Shown here piece after piece: positions 17,167-25,753 of a stretch of DNA of 64,000 nucleotides. The position numbers and the translations under genes are program-made. Origin of the DNA: Xanthomonas sp. DAR 34887 (GTDB taxonomy: Bacteria; Pseudomonadota; Gammaproteobacteria; Xanthomonadales; Xanthomonadaceae); the NCBI RefSeq assembly GCF_041245805.1, contig NZ_CP162490.1, positions 4,255,001 to 4,319,000 on the forward strand, read 5' to 3'. The notes beneath the pieces were generated by a model. The model saw only the letters and a program-made list of their open reading frames with translations. It was not told the origin of the DNA and did no database searches. Each line of letters begins with the position of its first letter. Position 1 is the stretch's first letter.

Positions 17167-17766
17167 TCAGTCCTGGCGGCCTTGCAGCAGGCGTTCGACG
17201 TAGCGCGCGACCAGGTCGATCTCCAGGTTCACCGCCGCGCCGACCACGGTATGCGCGAACGCGGTGTTCGCCACCGTGTGCGGGATCAGCGCCACCTCGA
17301 AGCCGGCAGCGTCCACGTCGTTGACGGTCAGGCTGACCCCGTCCACGCAGATCGAGCCCTTCTTGGCGATGTAGCGCAGCAGCGCCGGCGGCGCGGCGAA
17401 GCGCCAGCGCTGCGCGCGCGCGTCCTCGTGGATCGACAGCACGCTGCCGAGACCATCGACATGGCCGCTGACCAGATGCCCGCCGAGCCGGTCGCTCGGG
17501 CGCATCGCCCGCTCCAGGTTCAGCACCGCGCCTTCGGCGAGCGCGCCGAGCGTGGTCAGGGACAGGGTCTCGGTGGACGCATCGGCCTGGAACGATGCCG
17601 CGTCGAAGGCGACGACGGTCAGGCACACGCCGTTGACCGCGATGCTCTCGCCGAGCTGCACGTCGGCGAACGGCAGGCTGCCGGTGGAGAAGGTGAAGCG
17701 GAGATCGCCGCCCTGCGGCTGGCGCGCGGCCAGGCGGCCGACGCCTTCGATGATTCCGGTGAACAT
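17167..17766 (-). CDS. ribE: Riboflavin synthase subunit alpha RibE
   Basis: 199 residues from ATG 17766, giving the invariant MFTGIIEGVG N-terminus. Two lumazine-binding repeats are visible: ESIAVNGVCLTVV with GGHLVSGHVDGLG in the first, and GSICVDGVSLTVNDVDAAGFEVALIPHT with NLEIDLVARYVERLL in the second. It dismutates two 6,7-dimethyl-8-ribityllumazine molecules to riboflavin. It is the first gene after the FMN riboswitch and is followed by ribBA after 84 bases. Confidence 0.97.
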   Translation of the reverse strand: MFTGIIEGVGRLAARQPQGGDLRFTFSTGSLPFADVQLGESIAVNGVCLTVVAFDAASFQADASTETLSLTTLGALAEGAVLNLERAMRPSDRLGGHLVSGHVDGLGSVLSIHEDARAQRWRFAAPPALLRYIAKKGSICVDGVSLTVNDVDAAGFEVALIPHTVANTAFAHTVVGAAVNLEIDLVARYVERLLQGRQD

Positions 17767-17850
17767 AAACGTTTCTCGCAAAAATGGTGAGCGAAAAACG
17801 CCACAAGGCATACAGGCGCGCGCACAGCCGCAAGGCTGCGCGAAGGCCGT

Positions 17851-18013
17851 CTTCTTTCATCCGGACTATACCGTCGGCTCCGGCATCGGACCGGATCTGC
17901 TGACCTTGCGCCTCCGCGCCAGCAGCTACCTGCCGGCCCGACGACCCAAGCGCTCGCGGGCTCGTGCGCGAACGCACCTACCGCCGGTGGGGAATCGCAC
18001 CCCGCCCTGAAGA
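17851..18013 (-). promoter_or_regulatory. FMN riboswitch (RFN element)
   Basis: Read on the minus strand, the conserved blocks occur in order: AGGGCGGGGTGCGATTCCCC, ACCGGCGGTA, GAGCCCGCGAGCG, GTCAGCAGATCCGGT, GCCGGAGCCGACGGT and ATAGTCCGGATGAAAGAAG. This is the complete FMN aptamer. It lies 84 bases upstream of ribE and should lower expression of ribE-ribBA-ribH-nusB-thiL when FMN is plentiful. ribD lies upstream and is not under this switch. The rest of the gap 17767-18235 holds no gene. Confidence 0.97.
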
Positions 18014-18235
18014 CGTTTGTGGTTGCCGGCGAACCGGCGTGCGCATTCTAGCAGCGGCATGCACCGCAGCGCGGCCGAGGGGCGCGCCACTGGCAGGACG
18101 CTGCGTCGTGTCGGGAAATTCCCGATGGCCCGCCATGTGAAGAATAAGTTAAGGTCCGCGCCGCGACAGGACACGTCGCTTTTTCGCCTCGCAACGAGGC
18201 GAAGACACGGACATCAATTCGGAGAGAAACACCCA

Positions 18236-18859
18236 ATGCGCAACACCCTGATTCTGGCTGCCATGCTGGCGGCCGCACCGTTTGCCGCCCATGCCGAAGG
18301 CCTGAGCTACAGCTACGTCGAAGGCGGCTGGAACCGTACCGACATCAACGTCGACGAGACGTCCGAGGACATCGACGGCGGCTACCTGCGCGGTTCCTGG
18401 CAGATCGCCGAGCCGGTGTACGTGTTCGCCGGCTATCAGCGCGACAGCGACGATTTCACCGTCGCCACGCTCTACTCCAGCAAGGTCACCGTGCAGCAGG
18501 CCAGCCTGGGCATCGGCTACCGCCAGGAAATGACCGAGCGCGTGGACTTCACCGCCGACGTCAGCGTGCTGCGGGTGAAGGCCGAGGCCGATCTGCGCGA
18601 AAACGGCCGCCGTCTGGCCCGCGCATCCGACTCCAACACGCTGGGCACGATCAACGTCGGCCTGCGCGGCAAGCCCTCCCCGCGTACCGAAGCCTGGGTG
18701 AAGGCCGGCTACATCGACGGCAGCGACGTGGACCAGGGCGAGTTCGTCGGCACCGTCGGCGGCCAGGTCAACTTCACCCGCACCTGGGGCCTGGTCGGCG
18801 AAGTGGAGTTCATCGACAACGCCAACCAGTACAAGGTCGGCGTGCGCGCCAGCTTCTGA
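18236..18859 (+). CDS. Ax21-family outer-membrane beta-barrel protein
   Basis: 207 residues from ATG 18236, preceded by GGAGAG. Signal peptide MRNTLILAAMLAAAPFAAHA, then EGLSYSYVEGGW, which closely matches the mature N-terminus of Ax21/OmpA-like small barrels of Xanthomonas and Stenotrophomonas. Alternating strands with GYRQEMTERVDFTADVSVL and GLVGEVEFIDNANQYKVGVRASF; terminal Phe indicates outer-membrane insertion. Ax21 was once claimed to be a secreted signal, a claim later withdrawn; a plain outer-membrane role is safest. It stands alone on the plus strand inside the riboflavin region. Confidence 0.85.
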   Translation: MRNTLILAAMLAAAPFAAHAEGLSYSYVEGGWNRTDINVDETSEDIDGGYLRGSWQIAEPVYVFAGYQRDSDDFTVATLYSSKVTVQQASLGIGYRQEMTERVDFTADVSVLRVKAEADLRENGRRLARASDSNTLGTINVGLRGKPSPRTEAWVKAGYIDGSDVDQGEFVGTVGGQVNFTRTWGLVGEVEFIDNANQYKVGVRASF

Positions 18860-18884
18860 TCCGGCGCGTCGCGCCGTGATCGCG

Positions 18885-18923
18885 CGAAGGGCACGCATGC
18901 GCATACCGCATGCGTGCCCTTCG
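18885..18923 (+). terminator. Strong hairpin after the Ax21-like gene
   Basis: A perfect 17-bp stem (CGAAGGGCACGCATGCG and its complement) with loop CATAC, followed by TATTTGT. It lies 26 bases after the Ax21-like stop and 27 before the end of ribD on the other strand, so it may serve both convergent genes. Confidence 0.75.
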
Positions 18924-18949
18924 TATTTGTGGATCTGCCGCCGCCGCGC

Positions 18950-20074
18950 TCAGCGCGTCGCGGGCGTGTAGCGCAAGCGCAGATCCTGCCCCAGTTGCGC
19001 CACGTCGCGCAGCTGCAGCTCCTGACGCTGCGCCATCGTGTCGATGCCCAGCCCGGCCAGCAGCGGACGTGCGGCATCGCCGAGCAGCAGCGGCGCCAGG
19101 TACAGCAACAGCTCGTCGGCCAGGCCGGCGCGCAGCAGCGCGCCGCTCAGGGTCGCGCCGGCCTCGACCTGCACCTCGTTGATGCCGCGCGCGGCGAGCA
19201 GTTGCAGCACCGCGTGCAGATCGAAGCGGCCCGCCTGCAACGCGACTTCAGCGAACTCGACCCCAGGCAGCGATGGTGGCGCCATGCCCGGCGCATGCAA
19301 ATACAGGGTCGGCGCTGCCGCATCGCGCACCTTGGCCTGCTGCAGCGTGCGCAGCTGCGCATCCAGCACCACGCGCAACGGCGGCACGGCCTCGGCGCCA
19401 TCGCCCAGGCGTACCGTCAGCGACGGATCGTCGGCCAGCACGGTGCCGGCGCCGGTGAGGATCGCCCCGGCGCGCGCGCGCCAGCGCTGCACGTCCTGGC
19501 GCGCGGGCGCGCCGGTGATCCACTTCGACTCGCCGCTGGCCAGCGCGGTGCGCCCATCCAGGCTGGCGCCGAGCTTGATCCGCAGCCACGGCCGGCCGCG
19601 TTCCACGCGCGATAGGAAACCGCGATTCAACGCGCGCGCCTGCGCGTCCATCAGCCCGGAGCGAACCTCGATGCCGGCCTCGCGCAGCAGCGCGAAACCA
19701 CCGCCGTTGACCTGCGGAAACGGATCGGCCATCGCCGCCACCACCCGTGTCACCCCGGCCTCGATCAGCGCCAGCGCGCACGGCGGGGTGCGCCCGTAGT
19801 GCGCGCAGGGCTCCAGGGTCACGTAGGCGGTGGCGCCGCGCGCGCGCGCGCCGGCATCGCGCAACGCGAACACCTCCGCATGCGGGCCGCCGGCACGCTG
19901 GTGGAAGCCCTCGCCCACCACCTCGCCGTCGCGCACGATCACGCAGCCGACCATCGGATTGGGGCGCGTGGTGTAGGCGCCGCGCTCGGCCAGGCGCAGC
20001 GCCTGCGCCATGTGCCGATGATCGTCGGCGGAGAATTCGCTCATGACGTCCGCGCTCATGACGTCCGGGCTCAT
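18950..20074 (-). CDS. ribD: Bifunctional diaminohydroxyphosphoribosylaminopyrimidine deaminase / reductase RibD
   Basis: 374 residues if started at ATG 20074, which overlaps the upstream GNAT stop as ATGA; in-frame ATGs at 20059 and 20044 are alternatives, and the family-conserved part begins at 20044 (MSEFSADDHRHMAQALRLAE). Deaminase domain: TRPNPMVGCVIV, the zinc motif HAEVFAL and YVTLEPCAHYGRTPPC. Reductase domain: RPWLRIKLGASLDGRTAL, SKWITG, DDPSLTVR and EVQVEAGATLSGALL. It performs steps two and three of riboflavin synthesis. It lies in the nrdR-GNAT-ribD operon, separate from the riboswitch-controlled rib genes. Confidence 0.95.
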   Translation of the reverse strand: MSPDVMSADVMSEFSADDHRHMAQALRLAERGAYTTRPNPMVGCVIVRDGEVVGEGFHQRAGGPHAEVFALRDAGARARGATAYVTLEPCAHYGRTPPCALALIEAGVTRVVAAMADPFPQVNGGGFALLREAGIEVRSGLMDAQARALNRGFLSRVERGRPWLRIKLGASLDGRTALASGESKWITGAPARQDVQRWRARAGAILTGAGTVLADDPSLTVRLGDGAEAVPPLRVVLDAQLRTLQQAKVRDAAAPTLYLHAPGMAPPSLPGVEFAEVALQAGRFDLHAVLQLLAARGINEVQVEAGATLSGALLRAGLADELLLYLAPLLLGDAARPLLAGLGIDTMAQRQELQLRDVAQLGQDLRLRYTPATR

Positions 20075-20562
20075 GCGGTCTGCGCTGCTGCCGCCAGCGT
20101 GCCGGCGTCGATACGCATCACCGTCACCTGCAGCGGCCCCAACGGCAGCTGCACATGCGGCTGCCAGCCCAGGCCTTCGTAGTACGGCACCAAGCGCGGT
20201 TCGCAATACAGGTACAGCGGGCCCGGCTGCAACCGCGCCGCAGCCTGCACGCAATGCGCGACCAGTCGCGCGCCGACGCCGCCGCTGCGCGCCTGCGGGC
20301 GCACGTACAGCGTCGCCAGCCACGGCGAGAACTGGCGGATGCGCGCATCGTCGTTCTGCAGCAGGCTGACCGAGCCCAGCCAGTCGTCGCCGTCCAGCGC
20401 GATCCAGCTGGTCGGGATGCGGCTGTCGCAGCGATGGCTGCGCAGATCGGCTTCGGCCTCGACCACGCTCCACTCCGGCAGCAGCTCGCCGAAGGCCTGC
20501 AGATGTTCGCGGGCCAATGCGGAAATATGCTGCGACGCCTCGGCCAGGCAAACGATGCGCAT
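20071..20562 (-). CDS. GNAT family N-acetyltransferase
   Basis: 163 residues. The acetyl-CoA-binding motif A of GNAT proteins is visible: LATLYVRPQARSGGVGARLV (R/Q-x-x-G-x-G/A pattern), followed by LYLYCEPRLVPYYEGLGW, the usual beta-strand and Tyr/Gly ending. The substrate is unknown. It starts 7 bases after the nrdR stop and shares ATGA with ribD, so it is co-transcribed with both. The association with ribD is seen in other Xanthomonas-group rib loci, but whether it acts in riboflavin metabolism is not known. Confidence 0.85.
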   Translation of the reverse strand: MRIVCLAEASQHISALAREHLQAFGELLPEWSVVEAEADLRSHRCDSRIPTSWIALDGDDWLGSVSLLQNDDARIRQFSPWLATLYVRPQARSGGVGARLVAHCVQAAARLQPGPLYLYCEPRLVPYYEGLGWQPHVQLPLGPLQVTVMRIDAGTLAAAAQTA

Positions 20563-20569
20563 GCCGCTC

Positions 20570-21100
20570 TCAGCGCTTGCCGGACTTGTCGCCCGGCTTG
20601 TCGGCGCGGACCAGGTCCAGCAGCGGCAACTGCTCGCTGCCCACCGGCAATTCGCGCTCGAGCTTCTCGATCTCCTCGCGGAAATCGGCCACGTCCTGGA
20701 AGCTGCGGTACACCGAGGCGAAACGCACGTAGCCGACGTGGTCCAGCTTGCGCAGTTCGGCCATCACGTATTCGCCGACCCGGATCGACGGCAATTCGCG
20801 CTCGCCCGACATGCGCAGCTGGTGCACCACCGCGCGCACCGCCGCCTCGATCTGCTCCTCGGACACCGGCCGCTTCTGCAACGCGCGGTCGAAGCTGGTG
20901 CGCAGCTTGCGCGCATCGAAGGCCTCGCGGCCGCCATCGCTCTTGATCACCGTCGGCAGCTTCAGCTCGATCGTCTCCAGCGTGCTGAACCGCTCGCCGC
21001 ACGCCTCGCACTCGCGGCGGCGACGGATCGTCGCGCCGTCCTCGGACACGCGCGAGTCGATCACGCGGGTATCGGTGTGCTGGCAGAAGGGGCAGTGCAT
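20570..21100 (-). CDS. nrdR: Transcriptional repressor NrdR
   Basis: 176 residues. N-terminal zinc ribbon MHCPFCQHTDTRVIDSR ... CEACGERFSTLE, followed by the ATP-cone domain (VIKSDGGREAFDARKLRTSF, VGYVRFASVYRSF). NrdR senses (d)ATP and represses ribonucleotide reductase genes at NrdR boxes. The C-terminal extension (GSEQLPLLDLVRADKPGDKSGKR) is longer than in E. coli. It is the first gene of nrdR-GNAT-ribD and follows glyA, as commonly seen (glyA-nrdR-ribD). Confidence 0.97.
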   Translation of the reverse strand: MHCPFCQHTDTRVIDSRVSEDGATIRRRRECEACGERFSTLETIELKLPTVIKSDGGREAFDARKLRTSFDRALQKRPVSEEQIEAAVRAVVHQLRMSGERELPSIRVGEYVMAELRKLDHVGYVRFASVYRSFQDVADFREEIEKLERELPVGSEQLPLLDLVRADKPGDKSGKR

Positions 21101-21108
21101 TCAGAGTG

Positions 21109-21202
21109 CCGGGATTGGGGATTGGAGATTGGGGATTCGGAAACGTGCGGGTCCACGGGAATGGCCGTTGGCCAATCCCGAATCCCCATTCCCGAATCCC
21201 CG
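21109..21202. repeat. GGGATT-type inverted repeat pair between glyA and nrdR
   Basis: Left arm 21109-21140 (CCGGGATTGGGGATTGGAGA...) and right arm 21173-21201 (CCAATCCCGAATCCCCATTC...) are complementary and fill the gap between glyA and nrdR. Confidence 0.85.
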
Positions 21203-21206
21203 CCTC

Positions 21207-22460
21207 TCAGCCATACACCGGATACTTGCGGCACTGCGCGGTCACCGCGTCGCGCACGCGGGCGATGACCGCTTCGTCGGCGGGGGCGTCGAGCACGTCG
21301 GCGATCCAGTTGGCCAGGTCGATGCTGTCCTGCTCCAGGTAGCCGCGGGTGGTGATGGCCGGGGTGCCCAGGCGCAGGCCCGAGGTCACGAACGGCGAGC
21401 GCGGATCGTTGGGCACCGAGTTCTTGTTGACGGTGATGTGCGCCTTGCCCAGCGCCGCTTCCGCATCCTTGCCGGACACGTCCTTGCCGATCATGTCCAC
21501 CAGCATCAGATGGTTCTCGGTGCCGCCGGAGACGATCTTGTAGCCGCGCGCGATCAGGGTCTTGGCCATCGCCTGGGCGTTCTTCACCACCTGCTGCTGG
21601 TAGGTGGCGAACTCCGGCTCCAGCGCTTCCTTGAACGCCACCGCCTTGGCTGCGATCACGTGCATCAGCGGACCGCCCTGGATGCCCGGGAACACGATCG
21701 ACTGCAGCTTCTTGACCAGGTCCTCGCTCGCGCCCTTGGCCAGGATGATGCCGCCGCGCGGGCCGCGCAGGGTCTTGTGGGTGGTCGAGGTGACCACGTG
21801 CGCGTGCTCCAGCGGGCTCGGATACACGCCGGCGGCGACCAGCCCGGCCACGTGCGCCATGTCCACGAACAGCACCGCATCGACCTTGTCGGCGATGGCG
21901 CGGAAGCGCGCCCAGTCGATCTTCTGCGAATACGCGGAGAAACCGGCCACGACCATCTTCGGCTTGTGCTCCAGCGCCAGCCGCTCGACCTCGTCGTAAT
22001 CGATCAGGCCCTGCTCGTTCACGCCGTACTGCACCGCGTTGAACAGCTTGCCGGACGCGTTGACCTTGGCGCCGTGGGTGAGGTGGCCGCCATGGGCCAG
22101 CGACATGCCCAGGATGGTGTCGCCGGGCTGCAGCAGCGCCAGGTACACCGCCTGGTTGGCCTGCGAACCGCTGTGCGGCTGTACGTTCGCGTAGTCCGCA
22201 CCGAACAGCTGCTTGACCCGGTCGATCGCCAGCTGCTCGGCGATATCGACGAACTCGCAGCCGCCGTAGTAGCGCTTGCCCGGGTAGCCCTCGGCGTACT
22301 TGTTGGTCAGCTGGCTGCCCTGGGCTTCCATCACCAGCGGGCTGCAATAGTTCTCGCTGGCGATCAGCTCGACGTGGTCTTCCTGGCGACCGGCTTCGGC
22401 GGCGATGGCCTGGGCCAGTTCGGGATCGTAGGTTTCGATGCGGGCGGCACGCGGGAACAT
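21207..22460 (-). CDS. glyA: Serine hydroxymethyltransferase GlyA
   Basis: 417 residues from ATG 22460 (MFPRAARIETYDPEL), with GGAGA upstream; a longer frame to 22532 has no family support. Fold-type I PLP enzyme: VELIASENYCSPLVMEAQGSQLTNKYAEGYPGKRYYGG (conserved N-terminal block), the PLP-Lys motif VTSTTHKTLRGPRGG, and the substrate part NSVPNDPRSPFVTSGLRLGTPAITTRG. It interconverts serine and glycine, charging tetrahydrofolate with a one-carbon unit. Confidence 0.98.
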   Translation of the reverse strand: MFPRAARIETYDPELAQAIAAEAGRQEDHVELIASENYCSPLVMEAQGSQLTNKYAEGYPGKRYYGGCEFVDIAEQLAIDRVKQLFGADYANVQPHSGSQANQAVYLALLQPGDTILGMSLAHGGHLTHGAKVNASGKLFNAVQYGVNEQGLIDYDEVERLALEHKPKMVVAGFSAYSQKIDWARFRAIADKVDAVLFVDMAHVAGLVAAGVYPSPLEHAHVVTSTTHKTLRGPRGGIILAKGASEDLVKKLQSIVFPGIQGGPLMHVIAAKAVAFKEALEPEFATYQQQVVKNAQAMAKTLIARGYKIVSGGTENHLMLVDMIGKDVSGKDAEAALGKAHITVNKNSVPNDPRSPFVTSGLRLGTPAITTRGYLEQDSIDLANWIADVLDAPADEAVIARVRDAVTAQCRKYPVYG

Positions 22461-22536
22461 CGGGTCTCCAGGGGGCATGGACAAAAGGCAGACCGCTAGT
22501 TTAAGCCCCGCGCAGGGCCGGCGGCGAACCAAAACG

Positions 22537-22564
22537 ACGACGGCCTCCCGAAGGAGGCCGTCGT
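22537..22564 (-). terminator. Rho-independent terminator of the RcnB-like gene
   Basis: An ACGACGGCCTCC/GGAGGCCGTCGT hairpin, perfect over 12 bp with a four-base loop. On the minus strand it is followed by CGTTTTGGTT. It lies 19 bases after the RcnB-like stop and upstream of glyA. Confidence 0.85.
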
Positions 22565-22583
22565 GGCGTGCCGTGTGGCCCGA

Positions 22584-23042
22584 TCAGCGGCCGTTGAGCA
22601 CCAGGTCGGCGATGATGCCGCTGGCAATGGCGACCATCAGCAGATTGCCGCGGTCGTCGCGCACCCAGCGGTAGCCGTACGGCGGGCGTCGCACCTGGTA
22701 GCGGTCGTAGTCGTAGACCACGTAGTTGGGACCGTAGTAGCGCTGGCCGCGCGCCCACGGCGGCGGGCCGGGAGGGCCCGGACGGTAGTAGACGACGTCC
22801 GGGCGGCTGCGGTAACCATCGCGGTAGCCCTGGCTGTAGTAGCGGCGGTCGTCGTGGCGTTCGCGCTCGCGCCAGTAACGGTCGCGATCGCGCCGGTCGT
22901 AGTCGCGGCGGTCGTGATCGCGGTCGTGCCAGCCGCGCGGATCGCGGTCGTCCCAGCCGTCGCGGGCGTACGCCGCGGGCGCCATGAAACCCAGCGCCAG
23001 CAGGGACGAAAGGGCAAGGGTGGCAATGCGTTTGATGTTCAT
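22584..23042 (-). CDS. RcnB family periplasmic protein
   Basis: 152 residues. Signal peptide MNIKRIATLALSSLLALGFMAPAAYA. The middle is extremely Arg/Asp/His/Tyr-rich (many DR, RD and HD repeats), giving a low-complexity acidic-basic segment, followed by PPWARGQRYYGPNYVVYD and the family ending GYRWVRDDRGNLLMVAIASGIIADLVL. RcnB of E. coli influences nickel/cobalt homeostasis; relatives are mostly uncharacterised. His and Asp abundance fits metal contact. Single gene with its own terminator. Confidence 0.85.
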   Translation of the reverse strand: MNIKRIATLALSSLLALGFMAPAAYARDGWDDRDPRGWHDRDHDRRDYDRRDRDRYWRERERHDDRRYYSQGYRDGYRSRPDVVYYRPGPPGPPPWARGQRYYGPNYVVYDYDRYQVRRPPYGYRWVRDDRGNLLMVAIASGIIADLVLNGR

Positions 23043-23220
23043 GGCTGCTCCGTCACTTTTGGTGTCACGACTGCATTAATGCGCTGTGCGTCTGAACCGC
23101 TTCCTGCTGGAAACGGTTACGTATTCAGCTTTACCGAAACGGGTAAGCGCGCATTACGTTTCGGCACGTTTGTCCGGTCCACAGCGGCATTTCCGCAGGC
23201 TTGTTTCCCCGCGGCGACGC

Positions 23221-24180
23221 TCAGTGGCGCTGCGCCGGTGCGGCCACCTCGGTCGATTGCGCATGCAGCTGCAGCAACGCGGCCCGCGCCGCCTCGTCGG
23301 CAGGCAGGTACACCACCAGCCGATTGCCGTTGCGCGGCGCCGACCACCAGTTGACCTGCTGCAGCTGCAGTTCGCCCAGCTGCGGGTGGTGGAAGCGCTT
23401 GAGCTGGTTTTCCACCCCGCGCACCTCGCGCCGCTGCTGCCACAGATCATCGAACTCCGGCGAGGCGGCGCGATAGCGCGCCAGCAGGCGCTCCCAGGCT
23501 GGTTCGCCGAGATGCTCGCCCATCGCCGCGCGCAACAGCGCCACCATGTGCTGCAAGACGTTGTCCTGATCGACCAGGCGGGCGCGCCAATGCGGGTTGG
23601 TGAACGCCTGGTAGACGCAGTTGCGGTCGGCTTCCGGCAGCTCCGCCAGGGTCACCCCCATCAGTCGCTCGAAGGCCGGATTGGCGCCGAGGATGTCGAA
23701 GCGCGGACTCTGCAGCATCGCCGGCCAAGGGCCGAGCTGATCGAGCAGCATGCGCCCGGTGTCGGTCAAGCGCTCGCACGGCGGCTGCAGCCGGGGCGCC
23801 GCATCGCCCAATCCGGCCAGCGCCAGCACGTGGCCGGTTTCCACATCCGAACACTGCAGGGCGGTGGCGATCGCGGTCAGCACCCGCGCCGAGGCGCGCA
23901 CCGGACGCCCCTGTTCGAGCCAGGTGTACCAGGTGACGCCGACATCGGCCAGCGCAGCCACCTCCTCGCGTCGCAGGCCCGGCGTGCGGCGCCTGCCGAC
24001 ACGCGGCACGCCCAGCCGCGCCGGATCCAGGCTCTCGCGGCGCGCCCGCAGGAAAGCGCCGAGCGCACGCGCACGTTCGACCGCCAGCGCGGGGCCATGC
24101 GCGGCATCGCTGCCGCCACCCGAGGCGTTGGCCATGGGATTCACCAGATCACCCGTCATTCGACCTCCTCCCTGCTTCAT
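23221..24180 (-). CDS. MmyB-like helix-turn-helix transcriptional regulator
   Basis: 319 residues. The XRE-type HTH near residues 40-100 reads ALGAFLRARRESLDPARLGVP, then RRTPGLRREEVAALADVGVTWYTWLEQGR, the usual opening of this class. The rest is the MmyB-like ligand-binding (PAS-like) domain: SPRFDILGANPAFERLMG, NCVYQAFTNPHWRARLVD and LKRFHHPQLGELQLQQ. It is divergent from the MFS exporter gene and probably controls it; the ligand is unknown. An in-frame Met 15 codons downstream is an alternative start. Confidence 0.88.
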   Translation of the reverse strand: MKQGGGRMTGDLVNPMANASGGGSDAAHGPALAVERARALGAFLRARRESLDPARLGVPRVGRRRTPGLRREEVAALADVGVTWYTWLEQGRPVRASARVLTAIATALQCSDVETGHVLALAGLGDAAPRLQPPCERLTDTGRMLLDQLGPWPAMLQSPRFDILGANPAFERLMGVTLAELPEADRNCVYQAFTNPHWRARLVDQDNVLQHMVALLRAAMGEHLGEPAWERLLARYRAASPEFDDLWQQRREVRGVENQLKRFHHPQLGELQLQQVNWWSAPRNGNRLVVYLPADEAARAALLQLHAQSTEVAAPAQRH

Positions 24181-24227
24181 CGCGGCGCTCCGAGCCGCAG
24201 GCAGGGAGCGCCAATACCAGGATAAAT

Positions 24228-24244
24228 AACTACTTGTACCAGTT
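24228..24244. promoter_or_regulatory. Candidate operator between the MmyB-like regulator and MFS gene
   Basis: AACTACTTGTACCAGTT: outer AACT/AGTT arms with an inner near-palindrome, in the only A/T-rich stretch (24221-24247) of the 88-base divergent intergenic region. Its position fits an operator overlapping both promoters. Which protein binds it is inference. Confidence 0.35.
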
Positions 24245-24268
24245 TAAGCGCTTCCCATACTGCGCGCC

Positions 24269-25753
24269 ATGACGACCTCCTGCGCTCCCACCGCCGCCCA
24301 TTCCCTCGACCGCCTCGACCGGCAGCCGCCGGCATGCGCCAGCGCCTCGCCGCCGACGCTGGGCGCCTGGGGCCTGGCGATCCTGCTGCTCGGGCAGATG
24401 CTGCCGCTGATCGACTTTTCCATCATCAACGTCGCCCTGGGCTCCATCGCGCACACGCTGCATGCGTCGGCGACGGCGCTGGAGCTGATCGTGGCGGTGT
24501 ACGGAGTGGCCTTCGCGGTGGGCCTGGCCGCAGGCGGGCGGCTGGGCGACAACCTGGGCCGGCGCCGGGTGTTCGCCGCCGGCGTGCTGCTGTTCGCGGT
24601 GGCCTCGCTGCTGTGCGGGCTGGCCGGATCGGTGGCCGCGCTGCTCGCAGGCCGCGTGCTGCAGGGCCTGGGCGCGGCGCTGGCGGTGCCGCAGATCCTC
24701 GCCACCATCCACGTCAGCCTGCGCGGCGCCGCGCATGCGCGGGCGCTGGCGCTGTACGGCTCGCTGGGCGGCATCGCCTTCGTCATCGGCCAAGTGCTGG
24801 GCGGCACCCTGGTCACCGCCGACATCGCCGGGTCCGGCTGGCGCGCCATCTTCCTGATCAACCTGCCGTTCTGCGTCCTGGCGCTGGCCGGCCTGCGCGC
24901 GGTGCCGGAGACGCGCGCCGTGCGGCGGATGCCGCCCGATCTGGCCGGCGCCGGGTTGCTGGGGCTGTTCCTGGTCTGTCTGCTGCTGCCGCTGGCGCTC
25001 GGCCCCACGCTGCACTGGTCGGCGCCATGCCTGGCGGCGCTGGCCGCCACGCTGCCCTTGCTGGCGGCGCTGGCCCGCACCGAAGCCTGGCAGCAGCGCC
25101 GTGGCCGCGTGCCGCTGCTGCCGCCGGCGCTGCTGCGCCTGCCCAGCGTGCGCTTCGCGCTGCTGCTGGGCGCGCTGTTCTTCACCTGCTGGAGCGGCTT
25201 CATGTTCGTGCTGGCGCTGACCCTGCAGTCGGGCGCCGGGCTGTCGCCGCTGCAGTCGGGCAATGCCTTCATCGTGCTCGGCGCGGCGTACTTCTGTTCG
25301 GCGCTGGTTAGTGCGCGCGGAGTGGCCCGGTTCGGGCTGCTGCCGGCGTTGCTGCTGGGCTGCACGGTGCAGATGCTGGGCCTGCTCGCGCTGGGGTGGA
25401 CCTTGCACGTGGTCTGGCCGCATCCCGGCTGGCTGGCGCTGGCGCCGGCGACGGCGCTGATCGGCGCCGGACAGGCGTGGATCGTGGCCTGCTTCTACCG
25501 CATCGGCCTGTCGCAGGTGCCGACCGAGCATGCGGGCGCGGGCAGCGCCATGCTCTCCACCGTCCTGCAGGCGGCGATGGGTCTCGGCCCGGCGGCGCTG
25601 GGCGCGGTCTACGCGCATGCGCGCGGCGGCGGCAGCCTGGCGGCGATGCAGGCGGCATTGGGCAGCGAATGGCTGGCGATGCTGTTGCTGGTGGGCTGCA
25701 CCTTGCTCTACAGGCAGCGCCAGCGCCACCTGATGCGCGCCGCGGCGAGCTGA
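24269..25753 (+). CDS. MFS transporter, DHA2-type drug exporter
   Basis: 494 residues with about 14 hydrophobic segments, the DHA2 (EmrB/QacA) topology. Motif A-like loop GGRLGDNLGRRRVFAAGVLLF follows TM2. Motif C-like SLGGIAFVIGQVLGGTL lies in TM5. TM1 has the family's LLGQMLPLIDFSIINVALGSI with an Asp. Probably proton-coupled export of a hydrophobic compound. It is divergent from the MmyB-like regulator, a usual arrangement for inducible exporters. Confidence 0.88.
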   Translation: MTTSCAPTAAHSLDRLDRQPPACASASPPTLGAWGLAILLLGQMLPLIDFSIINVALGSIAHTLHASATALELIVAVYGVAFAVGLAAGGRLGDNLGRRRVFAAGVLLFAVASLLCGLAGSVAALLAGRVLQGLGAALAVPQILATIHVSLRGAAHARALALYGSLGGIAFVIGQVLGGTLVTADIAGSGWRAIFLINLPFCVLALAGLRAVPETRAVRRMPPDLAGAGLLGLFLVCLLLPLALGPTLHWSAPCLAALAATLPLLAALARTEAWQQRRGRVPLLPPALLRLPSVRFALLLGALFFTCWSGFMFVLALTLQSGAGLSPLQSGNAFIVLGAAYFCSALVSARGVARFGLLPALLLGCTVQMLGLLALGWTLHVVWPHPGWLALAPATALIGAGQAWIVACFYRIGLSQVPTEHAGAGSAMLSTVLQAAMGLGPAALGAVYAHARGGGSLAAMQAALGSEWLAMLLLVGCTLLYRQRQRHLMRAAAS

